From Varroa destructor (Eukaryota; Arthropoda; Arachnida; Mesostigmata; Varroidae), in the NCBI RefSeq assembly GCF_002443255.2, contig NW_019211456.1, positions 29,323,341-29,387,340 on the forward strand: a DNA stretch of 64,000 nucleotides, given 5' to 3'. Positions within the stretch are counted from its first letter, which is position 1. Each line of letters opens with the position of its first letter. The translations under genes and the position numbers were made by a program. The notes under the pieces are model-generated. The model was not told the DNA's origin. It saw only the letters and a program-made list of their open reading frames with translations, and ran no database searches. Shown piece by piece: positions 25,601 through 39,206 of the stretch.

Positions 25601-26390
25601 AAAATATTCTAATTCTATCTGTTGTTCATCGAGAAACTCTATTCTACCGAATACGCTTAAAAAAAAATAACGCAATGCCACAAAATCGGTGGCGTAATAG
25701 GCTAGAGCCTTCGACCGCTAATGGCGAAGTGAATCAGCTTTCCTACAACAAAGTTTATCGTAGATAAAAAAAAAAAAGTTGTTTGTATGTAAAGGTTCTG
25801 ATGAGGTTCTTGATGGAGTTCGATTACTAACTAAATGAGTTGGAGTCTTAGGTCGACTATTGCGAATACGTAATTTGAGGAAATTAGAACCAATGGTGAA
25901 TACCTTTTTGCGTTGACGATATTTACTTCCATTTAGATTATATCATTGACACATCACTGCATTAAAGATGGCCTCCCACTACTGTTTTTTTCTAAAAGGT
26001 GCGACATTGTCCTTGGTGCGTTTCCACCCTTCAGCGATGTGAGCTGTAAGGACATAAAATACCGTCTATCAGATATTGTAGAACAATTTAACGGCATAGG
26101 ATAATGTATAAATAAAGTGGACAAGCTATTTTTCTTACCTCTGACAGAGTGATGCCTGATGATCCGCGTGAGCTAGTGTCCAAGGAGTGTTATGAATTGT
26201 GCCTACCTAAAGTCTGTCACTCAATATAAGAAAAGTACTAAAGCTTAGCTTCAGGTTAGGTGTTTAGGCTCCAGCTCAGATTCCAGTCTGTATTCAATGT
26301 TGCACAATTGAGCTTTATTAGCCTATTGAGGCTGCAGAAGTGATGAACTATTTAATCAGTTTTTACTATAACAGTCGCGTAGATACGTCC
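22621..26390. other. Intergenic, no recognisable gene
   Basis: AT-rich non-coding sequence. A tRNA-like B-box (GGTTCGAATCC) near 23331-23341 has no matching A-box or foldable partner sequence. Open frames at 23482-23784 and 25152-25373 are unrecognised. Confidence 0.45.
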
Positions 26391-26408
26391 GTGTGTGTGT
26401 GTGTGTGT
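26391..26408. repeat. (GT)9 microsatellite
   Basis: Eighteen bases of perfect GT dinucleotide repeat in intergenic DNA. Confidence 0.95.
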
Positions 26409-29400
26409 AGGTTCTGCCCGCGGAATGGTATGACAAACTTGTACCACGTATGACTGACAGCGATCAGTACAATAGTTTAAATGCATCGTTTAATGAGCCT
26501 GACTAGGGCGTACAATTATATTGTTTTTACGGCAAATGCCATATGTCCGGAGGGCCTTGTGTCACCGTTTAGCAGCCAACAAGAAAACGCTATCTACCCT
26601 GTAGAAAAGCGCTGTGGTAAACAATTTGTAATTGGGTGATCTCATTCTTGTAAGTCGCTCCTCGTTCTGGGGTTGCGACGTAGGCGCAACAACCGTTCGT
26701 GGTCCTCTAGACAAAGCAATTACATAACCTCTTCGAACGAAACACAAATTGTTACGAGAAGCATAGAAAAGGATTGGCTTGATCTGTTTTGTCATCTAGT
26801 AATCTTCTGTTTGGCAATTTGGGTGCCGCTATGTGCTTAGATCGAGCTTAAATGTGATATGTTTTGCTTTAATTTTAGGGTGCCTTAAATTGGTATCTTA
26901 TAGCGTGTAGCATTTAGCTCCCGTACACTCCAGTAAAACCGGAACGCTAACCACGCTGCAACTACAGGGAGAAATAGACAATGTTTTTAACCTAATAAAT
27001 ACACGGCGTAATAATTAGATTATTTAGATTGTTAGCCTGTAGGTATTTTCGGTGTGTTTTAAAGACGTATTGGCACTGGTCAGTGTTCATGTTCTTGCTT
27101 TAGAGAATGTCAAATTTACTTTAGTTTCCTTACTTTTATTGTCGTTATCTTCGGTACTGGTGAACTCAGCTTGAGAACGCAAAGATTAAAATGAGCAGTA
27201 GTTACCTCGAGTGTCCAGGACAAAATCATCTGGCCAGATGCCGAGTCGCGACTGAATTTTCAGACCCGATCATAACAAGAGAAGTTACAATTAGAGTCGA
27301 AGTTTACAAACTTTCACTGCGCACAATAACTGAAATTGCTTCTTCCAGAAGATTATAGTAAATAATTGTAGGCTGAAGCCCGCGAAGGTGCAACCCACTG
27401 ATTTCCCCAGATGTTGCAATTAGCAATCCATCGTTTCGACTATGTACCTAATAGACAATAAATAAACTAATCAAATGAATGTTCGGTTAAATCTAATTCA
27501 ATTATCCATGCTCGACTGCTGTCAAAATAATATTTTTCTTCGAAGGAATACTGCGTTTTCAACAGTTTGCTTTTTTAAAAAATTTAAGCGTTCAATTAAA
27601 GAGGAGACGCTTAATGATATAAGGATAATCATAGGTTTGAGCTTGAGTTCGCCATTGCAATGAAATGTAAAGCCCGTCGTTAATGATGTGCTAATAGCTA
27701 TTTTAGAGTAAACCCTACCCAGATCAAACGTACTTCACTTTCACGTCGAAGGCCCTTAACAGGAGTCGCCATAGTCATATGCCCACAGATTCGGACACGG
27801 CATCTCGAAGACGGTGGCCATTCGACTTGAGCATATTAATCGAGCTGGACATGTAGCAATAAGAGGCCACTAATGCTTTTCCATGAGTTCAGATCGTGCT
27901 TCGGAAGATCTGAGCACCTGGGGGATGCAGTTGGCGAGATCACCTAGCCATTTCAGATGTGCACTATACAATTTTCACACTACAGGATTAGCGAGGAGTC
28001 GACTTGAGGATATCAAAAAAAAAACAAATTTAATTACGAAGAAGCGACCATCGTGTCTAGTAAAGAAGCAAGCGAGAATCTATATTTAAACCTGTATATA
28101 TGCAATCATTATTGTACACTACGGCAAAGTAAGGTTAAGAACAAGCGGTAATATATAAGATAGACGTCTATGATCGACTTGCAACAGTAAGAATAGAAAT
28201 AAACGATATCAGCTTACCGCAAAAAGCGATCAGCGCTATAGAAGGGGTGGCCATCACGTTAGCCTTGTACCTCTTAATGGCATTGATCTCGAGATTCAGA
28301 TAATATACCAGTAAGGCCGGCTTTAATTGTAGGTTACTCATGTGGACGGCTAGAAAAGAGCGTATCTGCACTGGTTTCTTCAGATTAAAGCTAAAATACG
28401 ATCTCGCCGTGAGATAACTAATAGATTTTTGTCATTACTACAAAACACTACAACGCTACGAATAGTGCCAATAAAGACGTCGATATTTGACTGAATTCAT
28501 TTTCCCTTAAGCTGAACTAAACCAGCCATGCTTCTTCGGAAGTCGCTAAGCAGAAGAAGACTAGACAGCCGTGAACGAGTTAGACCGGTTTTCGATTGCC
28601 TGTGGTTCCAACCAGTGAATGCTATAAGAACCACCACCGAGCTAAGCGTTCCGGAAATCTTCAAATCTGATTCTTCAAAACTGTCTCCTTGGACATCGAA
28701 AATTTCTTGAAATAAAATCCAAGATGGCGGTAACTGGATGTTCCAGTAACGGAACATAGTAATCGGCTCTTCAATTCGGTCTTAAGAAGTACGCGCAAAA
28801 CAGGAAATTGCAATTGCTAGACGGTTTACTTTATTCCCTAAGTAGATATGCAGGCCTGATCAAAATACTTGTCAATTTGTAAAACGTAGAGGTGCTTCGA
28901 TTATTTGGCGATTTTACGCACTCTTCTATGTAATTTACCCCAACACACAGAACTGAAGAAGATAAGATCTTCGAAATACAATGAGACCCAGTCTTGTACG
29001 GTGACTTGTTTTCCGTGCCACCAACGAGCTATTCGCCTCTAGCAGTCCAGGAACCAGCCATAGGTCGAGGATAGCTCAGTGTTGAACTCGGCTTGTAAAC
29101 ATCAGCATGACTATATAGAAAGCCCGACTATCACAAATGAATAAACAATCGGCATAATCATCACTTCACCCCAAACTTAGTGAGCCCCCAGTTCTGAAGA
29201 TCGAATAGGTACCCGAATCTTTCAAGAGTGGGCTTCTCATAACTAATGCAATTACATCCAACTAAATTATGGACCCGGGCAGTCATAATAGAAAGAAAAA
29301 ACAGAGAACCAGCTTAACTCCAATTAAGCTCTAGTAAAATCTACTGTGCTAATACGACTAGAAGGTCCGTTAGTTGAATAGAACGAAATGCTCGGCTACG

Positions 29401-30877
29401 GTACGCGTCGCATCTGATCTTGACCGGAATACAGTCGCTCGTACAATTGCGTTAACAATCATACCTACCAAGCTATATGTGTAGGCATTACGTAATGTGT
29501 GTAAACATCTCTGTTGCCAAATTGCTATCGAGATACGCTATAGCACTCTTTTGTAAATCCTGAAACAAATGCCTGAATAGCACCAAGAGCATGTACAGGA
29601 GATTATTCCTGTATCTAAATCTATGATTCAGCTACTGCTCCAGCTAGTTTTCCCTGTTAACTATCTCGAAACATGCATCTGCGAATTGACTGACACACTC
29701 TGTCTAGAGCAGGACATGAGGAGGCGCAAAATTCATAAAATCGAACAGTCACTGAAGTCTATGGCCGTTTATCTTAAATATTGTTAGCTAGACAGAATAA
29801 TATATATACAGCTGGATAATTTAACCTTTCTAGAAATCTATCCCTACAGTTTCTTCGAACATACACAGTACGTCTCGGCCTTAAAGCTTACCTATTTTTT
29901 TTACAGTAAAACCGAAATAGGAGGATAGTATGAGCCATGTTTGTCAAGTTCTATAAGGCTGCATTATCTTTCGTAGCGTGTGGCCATTTGCGTAACCCAC
30001 TGTTCGATGCCATGAATGCTCTACAATCAACCTTTGTCTGTTTATTACGTGGCAATAAAACCGTATGATTTTGCCAGCTTACCAGGCGCTAGCCACTACT
30101 TCTCTAACTTGGAATATCTAGCCAGTTACTAACAAAATCCTATTCGAAAGATTGGTAACAAATCAATGTCTAAAACTTCATCTTGGCGAAATAGTTAATA
30201 TTAGGCATAAAGACATTGATAGACTGTGAAGGTGGATTTAGGTAAACGACATGGGTATGACTAAAGGCAATAGTTACATTAAACAATCAATTCTATCTGC
30301 ATGCATTCTTCCAATTACTAAATGTGAGAAATATCGGTTTAGTTCTGTCTGCCCAGTTTTTCGAAGAGAGGAACCATAGCCTTCTTATAAAAACGTTGAA
30401 TCAAAGTGGGTTTTCTCTCTATGGCAATGCTCAATCGCCTACTACCCTTTTCGATTATTATAATTAGGATGTTATTCAGCGCTGACGCCACATGAATAAA
30501 ACATCGAAATTTACTGATAGATTTTTATATATAGAAGAAATTTTAGGTAAGTTATTCGGTTGAGAAGGACATTTTAGGACAAATGAATTTAAAGCTAAGA
30601 AGGCGATAAGTTGACAGCTGTACGGACCCTAACAAGAAAGGACATCTACAGGAGTCACTCTCAAAAGACAAAAGTGCCTTGCCCAGGATTCTGTCTATTG
30701 CATTGTACATTTCATCGCACTTTTCTGCCTGTTATTTATGGGCTCAGCTAATCTACGAACATCTTGGTGGGAAGTGTACATAGATTTTTTTTAAACTAGC
30801 GTACAAGGTATGGATTTCATGTAAAAGGCTTTCACGTATTTTATTGAAGCATTCGTGTAGATTAGCGCCCATTGGTT
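26409..30877. other. Intergenic, no recognisable gene
   Basis: AT-rich sequence. Frames at 26562-26795, 28168-28371 and 28497-28757 on the minus strand, and 27883-28089 on the plus strand, show no domain or splice context that I recognise. Confidence 0.45.
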
Positions 30878-31156
30878 TCAAACAGTCTTAAAAAATAAGT
30901 AAAATGCAATTAAAAGGGAGTCATTTCTTCGGTATAGATGTGCGAGGGAAATCCCCCAGTATAACGGAATGACAAGGGAACGTTGATCAACGTTTGTTGT
31001 TCTATGTAAAGCATTAAACAGGTTCGTCGTGTTACAGTATTCACGGAAACCATGTTGATTCTTAGCAACGACGCTAAATTCTCCCATGGACTGCTGAAGT
31101 TGGTAAATTTTTATAAGCTTTATCTGAAGAATTCCACTATCTTCACGCCACCTCAT
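30878..31156 (-). mobile_element. Short LINE reverse-transcriptase scrap
   Basis: A 92-codon minus frame contains KNQHGFREYCNTTNLFNALH, which matches the conserved QHGFRxxRSTxTNLL block found upstream of the catalytic region in Jockey/CR1-like LINE reverse transcriptases. No further RT blocks were found on either side, so it is a fragment of an old insertion, on the same strand as the larger RT relic near 8 kb. Confidence 0.45.
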
Positions 31157-32980
31157 AATAAATAGGTACTATACGATACTCTTTGAGGAAATCGAGAAAC
31201 ACATGTTGTTTTTTGCTTAAGTAGAATTGACACCGGGATAGTAAAAAGGCGAGCATAGATACGGTGTCTGGCTTACATTTAGATGAAATCAGTTCCATCC
31301 CTCAGGGAGAAAATCCGAAAAAAACACTAAATGAAGGTGGAATAGGAAAATAACGGTAGAGTTTCGTACACCTTTTCATGAAGGTTGAGCTGAGGCTCAT
31401 TCATACAGATCCACAGCTCCTCAAATGTCCAAAAAAAAACTATAGATTATGATGAAAGACAAGAGAGCGTGCTGCTTACTTCAGGTTATATTAAAAATAA
31501 TGTGGTGTTTTTTTGCCAGCATATCTAAGGCATGTGTTCTCTAAGGTGTATCTCTAAGGTGGTAACTTAATTTTTGAGCGTGAAGTTGTGTTATCTGTTG
31601 ATTTCAACCAACACAACACTTATACGCAGAGCCTCGTCTCATTAATCAATCTAAACATTCATTAGCAGTCCAAAGTAGGCTTCAAAGTCTCTACCTTCGT
31701 GTAAATAAATAGCGCATCGGCATTTCCGTAAATATATAGCTTCCGGCAGCCTTGTTAGCGCATAAGAACTAAAAGAAACGGGACCGGTCAACATATCTGA
31801 ACCGGCTGCAAACCTTACGTAAACTGTACTTTGATTTATCTCTAACAGTGGCCAAATCGAGAAGTAGATATTCTGGCATAAATCGCGAAATTCTGAGCAG
31901 ATAGCTATGCAGTCTATCTGCAGCGATGCAGATAATGTATTTTCCAGCATATAGTTCAATCTCGAAAACGGTTGACTTCCATTCGCCATTCAGCGCACGT
32001 GTATTTGTTGTCCACGGAGCAGATTGTTTCCCTGTTTCAAGCAAAGTAAAAGGCCAAGCTGGTTTTATCCGTACGACGGAGCGATACAAAGGACATTGTT
32101 TGCTAAGCTCCTTCCCGACGATGGTAGCAGGAGCGATTGACTCCAAGAAGACACGCGAACTCTACCCTTAGCCTCCAATCATTACATCAAATCAAAGATT
32201 GATGACAAGGACTGCTATAACACGATTTGGACAAAATATAGATATGGCTACATTTACACGATGGTCAAATAATCGGCAACTACATGATTTTTCATATACA
32301 AATTACGCATTGGGTAATTTCGTGGCCATCAACCGAATTGCACGACTGATTCATGTGTTTTGATAGCGTACCCCTTTACATAGATCCAGATCAAGTAGCG
32401 ATCTTCTTGGTCGTTTAAATTTGTATCTCAGCTGAGCACGATTTCTATTGGATAAGAATCAAGTTGATTATTTGTCAAGTGGAAGCATTACGCAATGGCT
32501 ACGAAGCGATCTAACGGGTGTTGAAACGCGGTAAGTATACGTGCGAAATACAGTAACTTGTAAAGTGAATATAAGCGGCCTCTCCACAAGTCTCTGCCTT
32601 GAACATTTGCCTGTGACTGAATATCCTTCAGTCAAATTATCATACTAGTATATCTCACTGAAAGATCACCGCACGATTAGCTCTCATTTATAGTGGCCAC
32701 TGGTACAAAAGCAGTTAATAACGGTATATAAGTCTCGTATTGTTTAAGTGATATTTTGCCTCACACGGCAGGCCGTGCAGACTGCGCCTTACTCGAAACG
32801 ATTCACCCACATTACCCCGATCTATATGGAAATAGGGCGTGGTAGCTCTTTGTGTGGATCAATCGATTTAGGTGTAATAATTCTATAACATCGCTATTCC
32901 ACTCGTAAAGGATAGCTTAAAGAAGAGTCCAGTAGCAGTTAGAAATCGGATTGTAGCTGAACTTTTTGTTCGCATTTCAG
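31157..32980. other. Intergenic region upstream of the gustatory receptor
   Basis: Three overlapping frames at 31651-32171 (two minus, one plus) remain open for 80-125 codons but have no recognisable domain. The rest is AT-rich. An acceptor-like TTTCAG at 32975-32980 just before the receptor frame could join an upstream non-coding exon that I cannot place. Confidence 0.4.
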
Positions 32981-33002
32981 TCCCAACTTGTGGTTTAGTG
33001 CT

Positions 33003-34175
33003 ATGAATACGAAAAAATGTTCGGCTCAAACACACGTTCTCCGACGAGTCCTATTGGAAGTCTATAAAATATTCATGTTACTCTACGGGATCGATTTGAC
33101 ACAGAAGAAGCCTAAAACGCAAACGTTAGGATCACCTTACAAAAGCACCTCGATGAGGTTTGCACTAGCCAAAATGAGTCGCATCGTCAGCGTAATGCCT
33201 TTCGTATTTTTCGTCATCAACCGTACCTATAAGGTGTACAAGACAGTTCCTTCTCACGCCAGCTGTATTGATATCATTACAGGACTGCATCACTTGCTTT
33301 CAATGACGATCCTGTTCGTAGCAGGACTGAGTATTTTTCGGTGCCAAGATACAATTTTACAGCTTTTACCACCTCTGGACAATCCCAAGATAAATTTCTC
33401 CAGCCATTTGCGCATATTTTCGTTTATGATATTTTTAAATTCGCCGTACTTCATCATCGACTGCAAGTATCTCATCGATGACCTTCGAGATAGGGCTTCT
33501 GTTTTGATTATAATGGGCAGTGTATCCGCCATCTATATATGGAATATAGAGCTAGCAGCGATTACGATTTACGTGCAGGCGTCCGCTCACATCTGCGAAA
33601 AACTTCAGGCAATTGACGCTGTCGTGAAATACGAAAATAACCAAAAAGCAGCCCACTACATACTTTCCGCGAAGGCTAAAGTGCGACGCGACATCGCCAC
33701 TCTTAACGATCGCTTTGGAATGTTTATATTTCTATTGTATCTAAAGATTTTTACCCTCGTGGCCTTCAACGTTAATAAAATAGTGACTCTTAGTAGGCGA
33801 AGGTGGTTTTTGTTATCGTTTTACGTCATAGGCTCGACCCTACAGCTGATAATGACGTTTACCACATGTCAAATGGGAAGCCGGCTAATAAATCTTGCCT
33901 CGCGCACTCACAGACGTCTGTATGAGAAGAATATACAGGTTCAAACTTCGATGTCAAGTCAGCTGTGGATAGAAACTAAGTTTAGTTTCTTCGATCTTCG
34001 TGACGTATTAGCCTACCGTGAAGAATGGGACTCGCTGTGCGTATACGACTGCTTCGTTAATCGCAAATCAACAATGTTCGCGTACATAGGAACTCTGATC
34101 AGCTTGACCGCCATTATCCTCCAGTTTGACTATAAAATTTTACGTATTCTTGATAGGTCCCGAGTACTGCCTTAA
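33003..34175 (+). CDS. Gustatory receptor-like 7TM chemoreceptor
   Basis: A 390-residue integral membrane protein, the usual length for arthropod Gr proteins, probably a ligand-gated cation channel subunit in chemosensory neurons. The start is the ATG at 33003; the frame opens five codons earlier at a TTG. Hydrophobic segments lie at roughly 53-75, 90-112, 136-155, 166-195, 238-258, 268-290 and 357-377. The end carries the family's conserved feature: WDSLCVYDC, then NRKSTMFAYIGTLISLTA and IILQF, matching the TM7 region (TYhhhhhQF) of Gr proteins, with the Thr-Tyr pair degenerated. The long charged segment between TM4 and TM5 (about 196-237) fits the intracellular loop of Gr proteins. It is intact, with no introns visible. 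The ligand cannot be inferred. Confidence 0.8.
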   Translation: MNTKKCSAQTHVLRRVLLEVYKIFMLLYGIDLTQKKPKTQTLGSPYKSTSMRFALAKMSRIVSVMPFVFFVINRTYKVYKTVPSHASCIDIITGLHHLLSMTILFVAGLSIFRCQDTILQLLPPLDNPKINFSSHLRIFSFMIFLNSPYFIIDCKYLIDDLRDRASVLIIMGSVSAIYIWNIELAAITIYVQASAHICEKLQAIDAVVKYENNQKAAHYILSAKAKVRRDIATLNDRFGMFIFLLYLKIFTLVAFNVNKIVTLSRRRWFLLSFYVIGSTLQLIMTFTTCQMGSRLINLASRTHRRLYEKNIQVQTSMSSQLWIETKFSFFDLRDVLAYREEWDSLCVYDCFVNRKSTMFAYIGTLISLTAIILQFDYKILRILDRSRVLP

Positions 34176-34289
34176 TTGACGGTGTGAAATACTTACGCGT
34201 CTAAAAACTATTGGCATAAAAATATATGTTAAAAGATACAGTTTTCACATATACCGGTTGCATATTGGACATCAATTATGTGTGTAAGA

Positions 34290-34295
34290 AATAAA
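34290..34295 (+). terminator. Poly(A) signal of the gustatory receptor gene
   Basis: AATAAA 115 bases after the receptor stop codon, in the correct orientation for its 3' UTR. Confidence 0.55.
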
Positions 34296-37200
34296 CACTC
34301 GAGCTAATTGGTTATATATTAGTTTAGTAAAGTAAATGAAATGATCGAGGCGGCTCGCAGGTGCTGTTTGTTATCATCAAAAGGTGATTAAAGAAGTCCG
34401 TATCTCTTTGTTTATAAATAAACATATTGAAATTGCTAATAAAGGAGCAGACCCAGAAAGGCATGTTGCTTCAGGATAGACTTCAGAATATCCATACGTA
34501 TCCATGAGATTTAATAACTGATCGTAAAGTTTATCTAATTTTACGAGAATGGAGATATTAGATATTTGCCTTTATTCAGGGTCATGTGGCTCTATTAACT
34601 AATCCTTTTATTTTCTCTAACAGATATATAACGATGTTCTTCATTAATAAAAATCGTGACACGCACGACGCTGAATCAGTTAGTGTGCTTGTTAATAATT
34701 AATTTAATCACAAGAGGCAACATCCTCTGATGTTTCTCGTGTTTTACCATTCGAGGGTATCGTTTTTTTCTTTTTTGAAGATGAATTTTTTTTTTAATGA
34801 ATGAACATGCCGATAATATACGGCAAGCATTTTTTTTGTAGAAATTTTTTATTTCAGCTGCGCAAGAAATGCTATTATAATATTGCAGTAATACTGCAGC
34901 GTTACTCTCAATAATATTGATTTGAAGCTATTGATTACATATAATTACGGTCACGATTATAAACGTGAAATAGCGGCCTGCTTAGATGCGGTTAAAGTAT
35001 CAAGGCCCTAGCTGGTGACCGATAAATTGCCAGTTACTGGCCAATAACCTAGTTCTTCATTGTATATATGCATATGTAATTAGAACCTCTTACACATCGC
35101 GATATTTTCATTGTTAAGTGCCTACTCTTTCAAAATTTGATGGCAACAAGAGCGCCGACGCTTCACCAAATCTGCTGAAGCAGTTAAGCCACCAACCTCA
35201 AAGTCGGCCAACTATTTGTCCGCCCGATTACTGCTCAGGTGCAGAAGCGGGAGGACGAGATCGTGGAACTACCGGCCGTCTCGCAGATAGATGCAGCTGT
35301 TCTCGTTGCATTCGTTAATACTGATGGCGGCGTCAGGCCGTCGTTGACTTGTGACCGGCTCTGAAAAGAGCGATCGAAAAAGGGGGTTTGGCTGTTGAGG
35401 CTTGACGAGAGATCAGATGAATGTTCGGTAAGCAAGAAACGGCCATGGTTGCTGGGCCGTATATATTTCAGGACGGGAAAGCTGTAAGGCCATGCTAAAA
35501 ACGATGGGTGAAAGTGCTTGAAGGCCAGAACTAGTGGAGGACAATGATGACAGCACGCCGCCATGAGAGCGGGGGCCGGTTAAGAAACTTATGTCGCTGA
35601 TGGCAATGGCCAGGTGTAATGGTCCAGAATACCAAGAATGGAACAGCTGCCTATTCTGACGTCGTTAGGGTATAAATACTTTAGCTAATGTTCTGCCAAT
35701 CTTTAACCAACTACCTAGTTCTTTACAATAGAGCGTAAGGAGGGTTCGTGATTGTTCATTTTACCTCTGTACAATACGCAATACACACAACACATATTCT
35801 TCTAGTAATTTTTTTGTAAATTGCAGGAAGCATTTGTCTCACCCTTGGTCTGTCATAATTAAAAATCCTTGAAGAAACTAAGGCGACCATAGTTTTGTGA
35901 TGAGTCTTCCAACTGTCAATATCTTCAAAATCTTCCAACTGTCTCAACAAACAGAGCCAAATGTCAGCATGCTTGAAGCAAAAACACCTTCGTGTAAACA
36001 AACTTCCCACGGTTTCAACTATATCTATGTTTTCATTGGATATTGGGCGAACCCGAACCAGTGTAGTGCGCACGGCCATATCGAAACTTCCTGCAGAAAT
36101 ACGTTGCAACGGACAACAGATACCAATAGAAGTATTCAAACTGTTCGTTCAAGTTATTACCCATAGATTTCTGTATAAATGGTAGATTTGGATAACGAAT
36201 GTTCATTAACTCCTCACCTCTTTTATCGATAACATATAAATTGGACCTGGGACCTGGGATCACCATTTGTGCATACATAACCCATTTCTATCCGTTTCAA
36301 CTCCAAAATTATTAAGGTATTATTGTTTTCGTACCTCTCGTTGAGTCACATATATAGGCATATTAATTCAAAGTTTCGTCATTGAAAAACAACAAAACAC
36401 GTATAATAAATCTTGCCTTTTTTTTTTTATCTTCGACTCCTTTTCTTTCCCGCTGAATATACCTAATCAGACAGAAACGGATTCGCATGCTCATCAGCCT
36501 CTTAACCACCGAGCGGCTGAAGCCAATTGCAGAATCTAGTGGCAACCCAAGACTCACTACGACCACTGTCGTAATAACTATTTATTACGACGACGAAGTA
36601 AACCAGTTAGCCTAAGGACACTCTAGGGCAGTCCCGGTAGGGAAAAGCAACAACGCCAGTAGCTGCGGTCATTTTGGTAGCAGCTATGGCGGCATCAACA
36701 ACCACCGCGTCGAAGCCACTAGGCTAGTACCGGTGTCTGCGTGCATCGGTCATCACCGGCTGGTGGGTCCCCCGGCAGGCCTGGCCGGCTGGCTTGTCGA
36801 TGCCCAGAACTACATTTCTAGACAAACTGGGTAGCAAGCAGCGTTCTCATCTTTTCACGCCGCCCCGTTGTTTGGCAATGCTTGCTATCGCCGCCAGGAT
36901 GTGAAGGAGATTCTAGTGGTTTAATATGGGTTTAAAGGAAACTGTGGGAGCAAACAACTCGGCCTGCTACTGCAACCGCAGTAGTTCTTTGGTGCTTGCA
37001 GGCCTGTCGCGGACGCTGATGTTGATGCTCTATGGGCTTTCGTCTGCTTTACCTATAGTTCACATGGCCATTCGCAGTCGGTAATCGCTGCAACGGTAAA
37101 GGATGTCGCACAACACAATTCCGCTAACATCTTTACATGTGACGGCGTATTTCTTGAAAGCTGAACTGAATGTAACTGCAAAGTCAGTATTAGCGATGAG

Positions 37201-37722
37201 ATTTGCTTGTTGCAGGCTCGTAGAACCACTGATGCTAAGCTGTTAGGCAAAAAGGCAACGCTACTTAAGCAAGAAGAGATCCTCTGATCGGACCAGCCCT
37301 TCGTTTCCTAGGGCGGGCCATCCGCCTGGACCTAGCAGCCCTCTCTGCGACAGGACCAAGCTCAAACCGACACCGGAACCCAGCATTGTTCGGCTTTGCC
37401 GGTCAGCATGTGTTGTCAAAATTAGCCGCGTACATATGTTTTGAATTAGTTCTGTCCGACTAGAAAAACAAAAAAACCAAGAAGATATCGAAGAAAAAAG
37501 AAAATTTTACACAGTTTATATTTTAACTTAAATTGCCCAGTTGTCGACCACTATGCTCGTCAGATTATGCTATAGTCGTATATTTGTTGTTGTTTGATTT
37601 CAAGTTCCGTGAGCCCGATAATATGTATGTTGCCTAAGTGATCGGTGGATATCCAACTCAATACAGTGACTAATCTGTCGTCTTCATCTGAACTTCGCGA
37701 GTGTTCATCAGAAACAGTAAAC
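34296..37722 (+). promoter_or_regulatory. Intergenic DNA and GC-rich promoter / 5' UTR zone of the Ser-rich gene
   Basis: The first part (to about 35100) is AT-rich. From about 35100 to 37400 the G+C content rises, with alternating moderately AT-rich patches and a GC-rich core at 36600-37350. The stretch ends at the first coding exon of the Ser-rich gene. No core promoter element is convincing, and antisense or sense ORFs here (for example 35756-36139 minus) have no domain. Confidence 0.35.
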
Positions 37723-39162
37723 ATGTCGAATCGATACGGAGGTTATTACGTGAGTACCGGCAGAGATCATATAAAAATGTTCGATTATCGTATTTTCTAG
37801 GTCTCTGCTATGTTGTTGTCAGAGTTCCCGTATTAGGATGAAATCCGTACTTGTGACCTGATTATGCTAAAGAAACAACATATATCTATGCAGGACGAGT
37901 AGAACAGTCAACAGTAGTGTCGCAACAGCAGTAACAATCTATCACTTTATAAGATTCCTGTGATTTTCTGTATTTCGAATTTACGCAGATATATATCTGC
38001 CTAGCACAAAATGGTACCCTGCCATTATGGATATTCGGATATCTCATCGAACAAGGCGTTGTAAGCAGCCCACGTACATGACGCCTGAGGAATACGTATT
38101 CTGTTGAAACACGTCGTAAAATAGGTCGACGACATAGCCCTCTGTCCCCCAAAAGAACCGTTAGATTGCGCTGGAAACGATGCAGTAAGCAGGCACTCCG
38201 ACTAGCAGTCGTTAGTCCCATAACGAGAAGCGTCTGATTGGGTTGGGGTAGAGAATTAAAGTGTCTGATAGATGTTCGTATCATGACCACTAGTTAGTAC
38301 AGATTCGATAACGTCAGACCCGATTCTTTTACGCACATAGCTCAGAGTCATGTCCAGTCACGTTCACTGTGCCGTGCTTTATATGCACCTGGCAAAAGCA
38401 AATACTAATTATTGACGAAAACGAGCACTGCTATTAAATCGTAATTGGACGGATTGTATTTAATAATCAATTTGATATATGTTAAAAGGGGAGAATTTTT
38501 TAACGGGAATACGCGACATTTGGTACAAGACTAACGTCAACACAAATTTAAAGACGCTGGTTGCCCAACTAGCGTTTTGATCTTTTTTGAAAGTATTTCA
38601 TCTAGGATTGTAAAGCTTAACTTCTAAGTATTGATTTTGAATCACAGATTGAAACTTACGTTGTGTTGTACGGAATAACTTTTACATAATGTTGCCATAG
38701 GGAGTACGATACGTTGACGCTGTACGATAATTCTAATGCAACTGTTAGGTAGCTCTGTACGCTAAAATATTCCTACCTTTTGGGGGATTTAACTCACCTA
38801 TTTATTAGGAAGGGTGCTTTGAGTCACTTTATTTTAATAAAGTTGTGCTTCTTCGCCCCTTTAATACGGTTTAGCTTGACTATGTTGCGTATATGCAAGG
38901 CTCGTCTCCTGCGTACATTTATATATCGGACTACGTTAGGTAACAACATGGGTCATTTGATTCGGGTTTTCCAATCAAAAAGTTGCGGCACAGGATATTT
39001 TACGAGCTAATATTTACGCTGCATAACACCAATAATACCGAATAGGACAGAGTTTTTTAAATAGACGAAAGCTATTGACCTACAAAAGATATTTAATGAA
39101 CAGAAATGCAAACAACTATTTCTGCTAAGCGGTCGGCTTGAGCGGATCTTTAAATTGAGTTA

Positions 39163-39206
<44 letters not shown>

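Noticed and set aside
31651..32171. Overlapping frames of 80-125 codons on both strands
   Set aside because: No recognisable domain, start context or splice sites; three frames being open at once argues for composition.
32988..33002. TTG at 32988 as start of the gustatory receptor
   Set aside because: An ATG lies five codons downstream in frame, and TTG starts are not normal for eukaryotic genes.
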